From JAKEHZ01 sp035280505 (GTDB lineage: Bacteria > Acidobacteriota > Blastocatellia > RBC074): a DNA stretch of 6,712 nt. Shown piece by piece: positions 5,569 to 6,712 of this stretch (position 1 is the first letter of the stretch; each line of letters opens with the position of its first letter). The position numbers and the translations under genes were made by a program. The stretch is taken from positions 1-6,712 of the forward strand of contig DATEFT010000963.1 of assembly GCA_035280505.1 (NCBI GenBank), given 5' to 3'. A model generated the notes under the pieces. That model did not search any database. It was given only the letters and a program-made list of their open reading frames with translations, and was not told the origin of the DNA.

Positions 5569-5576
5569 TCAAATCT
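5556..5576 (+). repeat. Three tandem CAAATCT heptamers before fliQ
   Basis: CAAATCT stands three times in a row (5556-5562, 5563-5569, 5570-5576). The first two form most of the downstream arm of the hairpin above. The upstream arm holds imperfect inverted copies (TTTGGGATTTG). Composition is AT-rich against a GC-rich background, which suggests an inserted or expanded intergenic repeat and not old operon sequence. The array ends 4 bp before the fliQ ATG and leaves no Shine-Dalgarno. Confidence 0.88.
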
Positions 5577-5580
5577 GCCT

Positions 5581-5850
5581 ATGTCTGATGCTTTGATTAT
5601 GACGTTGATCCAGCGCGGGCTGGAGACCCTGATGTGGGTGACGGGGCCGATGCTCGCCGCCGCCATCGTGGTGGGGGTCATTATGAGCCTGATCCAGACC
5701 TTGACCTCGATCCAGGATCAGACATTCGCGTTCGCCCCGCGGGTCGCGGCCATCTTCATCGTCTTTCTCTTCACCTTCCCCTGGGCGCTGCGGGTGCTGG
5801 TCAGTTTCACGACCTCGCTGTTTACGGATTTCACGTTGTATATCAATTGA
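5581..5850 (+). CDS. fliQ: Flagellar export gate protein FliQ
   Basis: FliQ is the small two-helix subunit that wraps the FliP/FliR core of the export gate. From the ATG at 5581 the product has 89 residues, the usual FliQ length. It shows TM1 at about 15-40 (GPMLAAAIVVGVIMSLIQTLTSIQDQT) and TM2 at about 52-76, ending in the normal short tail. The usual Lys of the 'FVPK' motif is Arg here (FAPR, residues 51-54). The frame stays open to a TTG at 5527, which would add 18 hydrophilic residues encoded by the repeat hairpin. That extension is not a FliQ feature and is rejected. No Shine-Dalgarno precedes the ATG. fliR starts 7 bp after the stop. Confidence 0.94.
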   Translation: MSDALIMTLIQRGLETLMWVTGPMLAAAIVVGVIMSLIQTLTSIQDQTFAFAPRVAAIFIVFLFTFPWALRVLVSFTTSLFTDFTLYIN

Positions 5851-5857
5851 GCTTGAG

Positions 5858-6634
5858 ATGGAGCCCCTCGTCATTCCTTTGCGGCCGGTCCTGATCTTCG
5901 CGGTGGTGCTGGCGCGCGTGGGCGGGCTGGTGACCTTTGCGCCGTTCTGGAACAACCAGGCGGTGTCGCCGCGCGTGCGCATCGCCCTGGCGATGGTCCT
6001 GGCGCTGGTCCTGACCCCGACCGTCATGCCCTCGATGGCGACTCCCCCGGGCGATTTCGTCGGGCTGACCGTGATGATGATCGGAGAGATGGCGATCGGC
6101 TGCGTCCTCGGCTTCGTCGCGCGGATCGTAATCAGCGCCCTGGAGGTCGCGGCCGAGAGCCTGACCCTGCAGATGGGCTTCTCCCTCGCGAGCACCATCG
6201 ACCCGACGACGCGCGCGCAAACGACCGTCATCGGAACGACCGCCCAGATGTTCGGCCTCATGATCCTGATGGCCGCCGACGGACATCATTGGATGCTGGC
6301 CGCCACGGCCCGCAGCTTTCAATCGATCGCGCCCGGAGATTTCATCTGCACGCCCGACCTGGCGCGGCTCCTGCTCCGGCTCTCGGCGGAGGCCATGGCC
6401 GTCGGGGTCGCGCTGGCCGCCCCCGCCATCATCGTCTTGCTGGCCGTCGAATTCACCCTGGCGGTCGCCGGGCGGGCGGCGCCGCAGCTTCAAATCATGG
6501 TGCTGGGATTCCCCATCAAAATTCTGGTCGGCCTCTGGTTGATCGGGGCGGCGCTCTTCTTTATGCCGGGCGCCGTGCGCAACGCCTTCGCCGCCATCAG
6601 GGCCGGTTTGAATCGCGCCATCTCGGCGATGTGA
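5858..6634 (+). CDS. fliR: Flagellar export gate protein FliR
   Basis: FliR is the single-copy subunit that completes the FliPQR export gate. The 258 residues match the usual length of about 260 and are almost all membrane-embedded. Family marks are LARVGGLVTFAPFW near the start (18-31) and the GEMAIGCVLGFVAR helix (76-89). These are followed by LTLQMGFSLASTIDP (102-116), AAPAIIVLLAVEFTLAVAGRAAPQ (187-210) and LGFPIKILVGL (216-226). The ATG at 5858 follows the fliQ stop by 7 bp with only a weak GAG upstream, so translational coupling is likely. flhB follows after three bases. Nothing in it looks unusual. Confidence 0.96.
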   Translation: MEPLVIPLRPVLIFAVVLARVGGLVTFAPFWNNQAVSPRVRIALAMVLALVLTPTVMPSMATPPGDFVGLTVMMIGEMAIGCVLGFVARIVISALEVAAESLTLQMGFSLASTIDPTTRAQTTVIGTTAQMFGLMILMAADGHHWMLAATARSFQSIAPGDFICTPDLARLLLRLSAEAMAVGVALAAPAIIVLLAVEFTLAVAGRAAPQLQIMVLGFPIKILVGLWLIGAALFFMPGAVRNAFAAIRAGLNRAISAM

Positions 6635-6637
6635 ACC

Positions 6638-6712
6638 ATGGCTGACGATCGCACAGAACAAGCTACACCCAAGCGCCGCGAAGATGCGAAGCGCAAAGGG
6701 CAGATTGCGCGG
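6638..6712 (+). CDS. flhB: Flagellar export switch protein FlhB, 5' end only
   Basis: The window ends after 25 codons (MADDRTEQATPKRREDAKRK-GQIAR). This is the typical FlhB cytoplasmic N-terminus: 'EQATPKR..DA..KGQIA'. FlhB sits on the FliPQR gate and, by self-cleavage at an NPTH motif (not in the window), switches export from hook to filament substrates. The ATG lies three bases after the fliR stop, in the normal fliR-flhB order. There is no clear Shine-Dalgarno, so coupling to fliR is probable. The same motif starts type III secretion SctU proteins, but the neighbours make FlhB the clear choice. Confidence 0.93.
   Translation, partial: MADDRTEQATPKRREDAKRKGQIAR

Noticed and set aside
5527..5580. 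Longer fliQ starting at TTG 5527
   Set aside because: The added 18 residues are encoded by the repeat hairpin, and the 89-residue form from 5581 has the standard FliQ length.
4228..6712. Non-flagellar type III secretion (injectisome) genes
   Set aside because: flgE, motA, motB, fliL, fliN and fliO neighbours, and flagellar-type FliP/FliQ/FliR sequences, make this a flagellar export apparatus.

Overview
The window is an ordinary-looking but well-resolved piece of a flagellar biosynthesis locus from a GC-rich, Gram-negative (diderm) bacterium. All genes are on the + strand. In order they are flgE (hook, 5' end cut off), motA, motB, fliL, fliN, fliO, fliP, fliQ, fliR and the first 25 codons of flhB. 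The OmpA-like peptidoglycan-binding domain of MotB and the signal peptide of FliO fit a diderm cell envelope. The gene order resembles the flgE-(flbD)-motA-motB-fliL-(fliM)-fliN-fliO-fliP-fliQ-fliR-flhB cluster known from spirochaetes and several other deep phyla, but flbD and fliM are missing from their usual places. GC-rich coding and short intergenic tandem repeats make Acidobacteriota or a related environmental phylum plausible. That is a guess; nothing here fixes the taxonomy.

Layout. (1) 1-932 is the end of flgE, followed by a strong 14-bp terminator-like hairpin (968-1009). (2) A sigma-28-like promoter candidate (1045-1072) and a small leader hairpin precede motA-motB, which overlap by ATGA. 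(3) After motB lies a 10-bp tandem repeat that folds into a long hairpin (3045-3094). It is followed by a region laid out like a sigma-54 promoter: two palindromes (3101-3126), an IHF-like site (3166-3178) and a -24/-12 element with the correct invariant spacing (3199-3214). (4) fliL, fliN, fliO, fliP, fliQ, fliR and flhB then follow with gaps of 12 bp or less or ATGA overlaps. The one exception is a 64-bp fliP-fliQ gap that is almost entirely a 17-bp-stem hairpin built from 7-bp tandem repeats.

Functionally, FlgE forms the hook and MotA/MotB the proton-type stator. FliL is the stator-associated ring protein and FliN a C-ring subunit. FliO, FliP, FliQ, FliR and FlhB make the export gate of the flagellar type III secretion system. 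The inferred transcription units (flgE end; motAB with a sigma-28-like signal; fliL onward with a sigma-54-like signal) match the usual flagellar hierarchy, in which export genes are made early and stators late.

I found no novel multi-gene system. The points most worth following are the two intergenic repeat hairpins of matching architecture, the sigma-54-type control region, the absent fliM, the highly charged FliL linker over a 48-nt pure-purine tract, and a Met-to-Gln change in the FliP methionine gasket.
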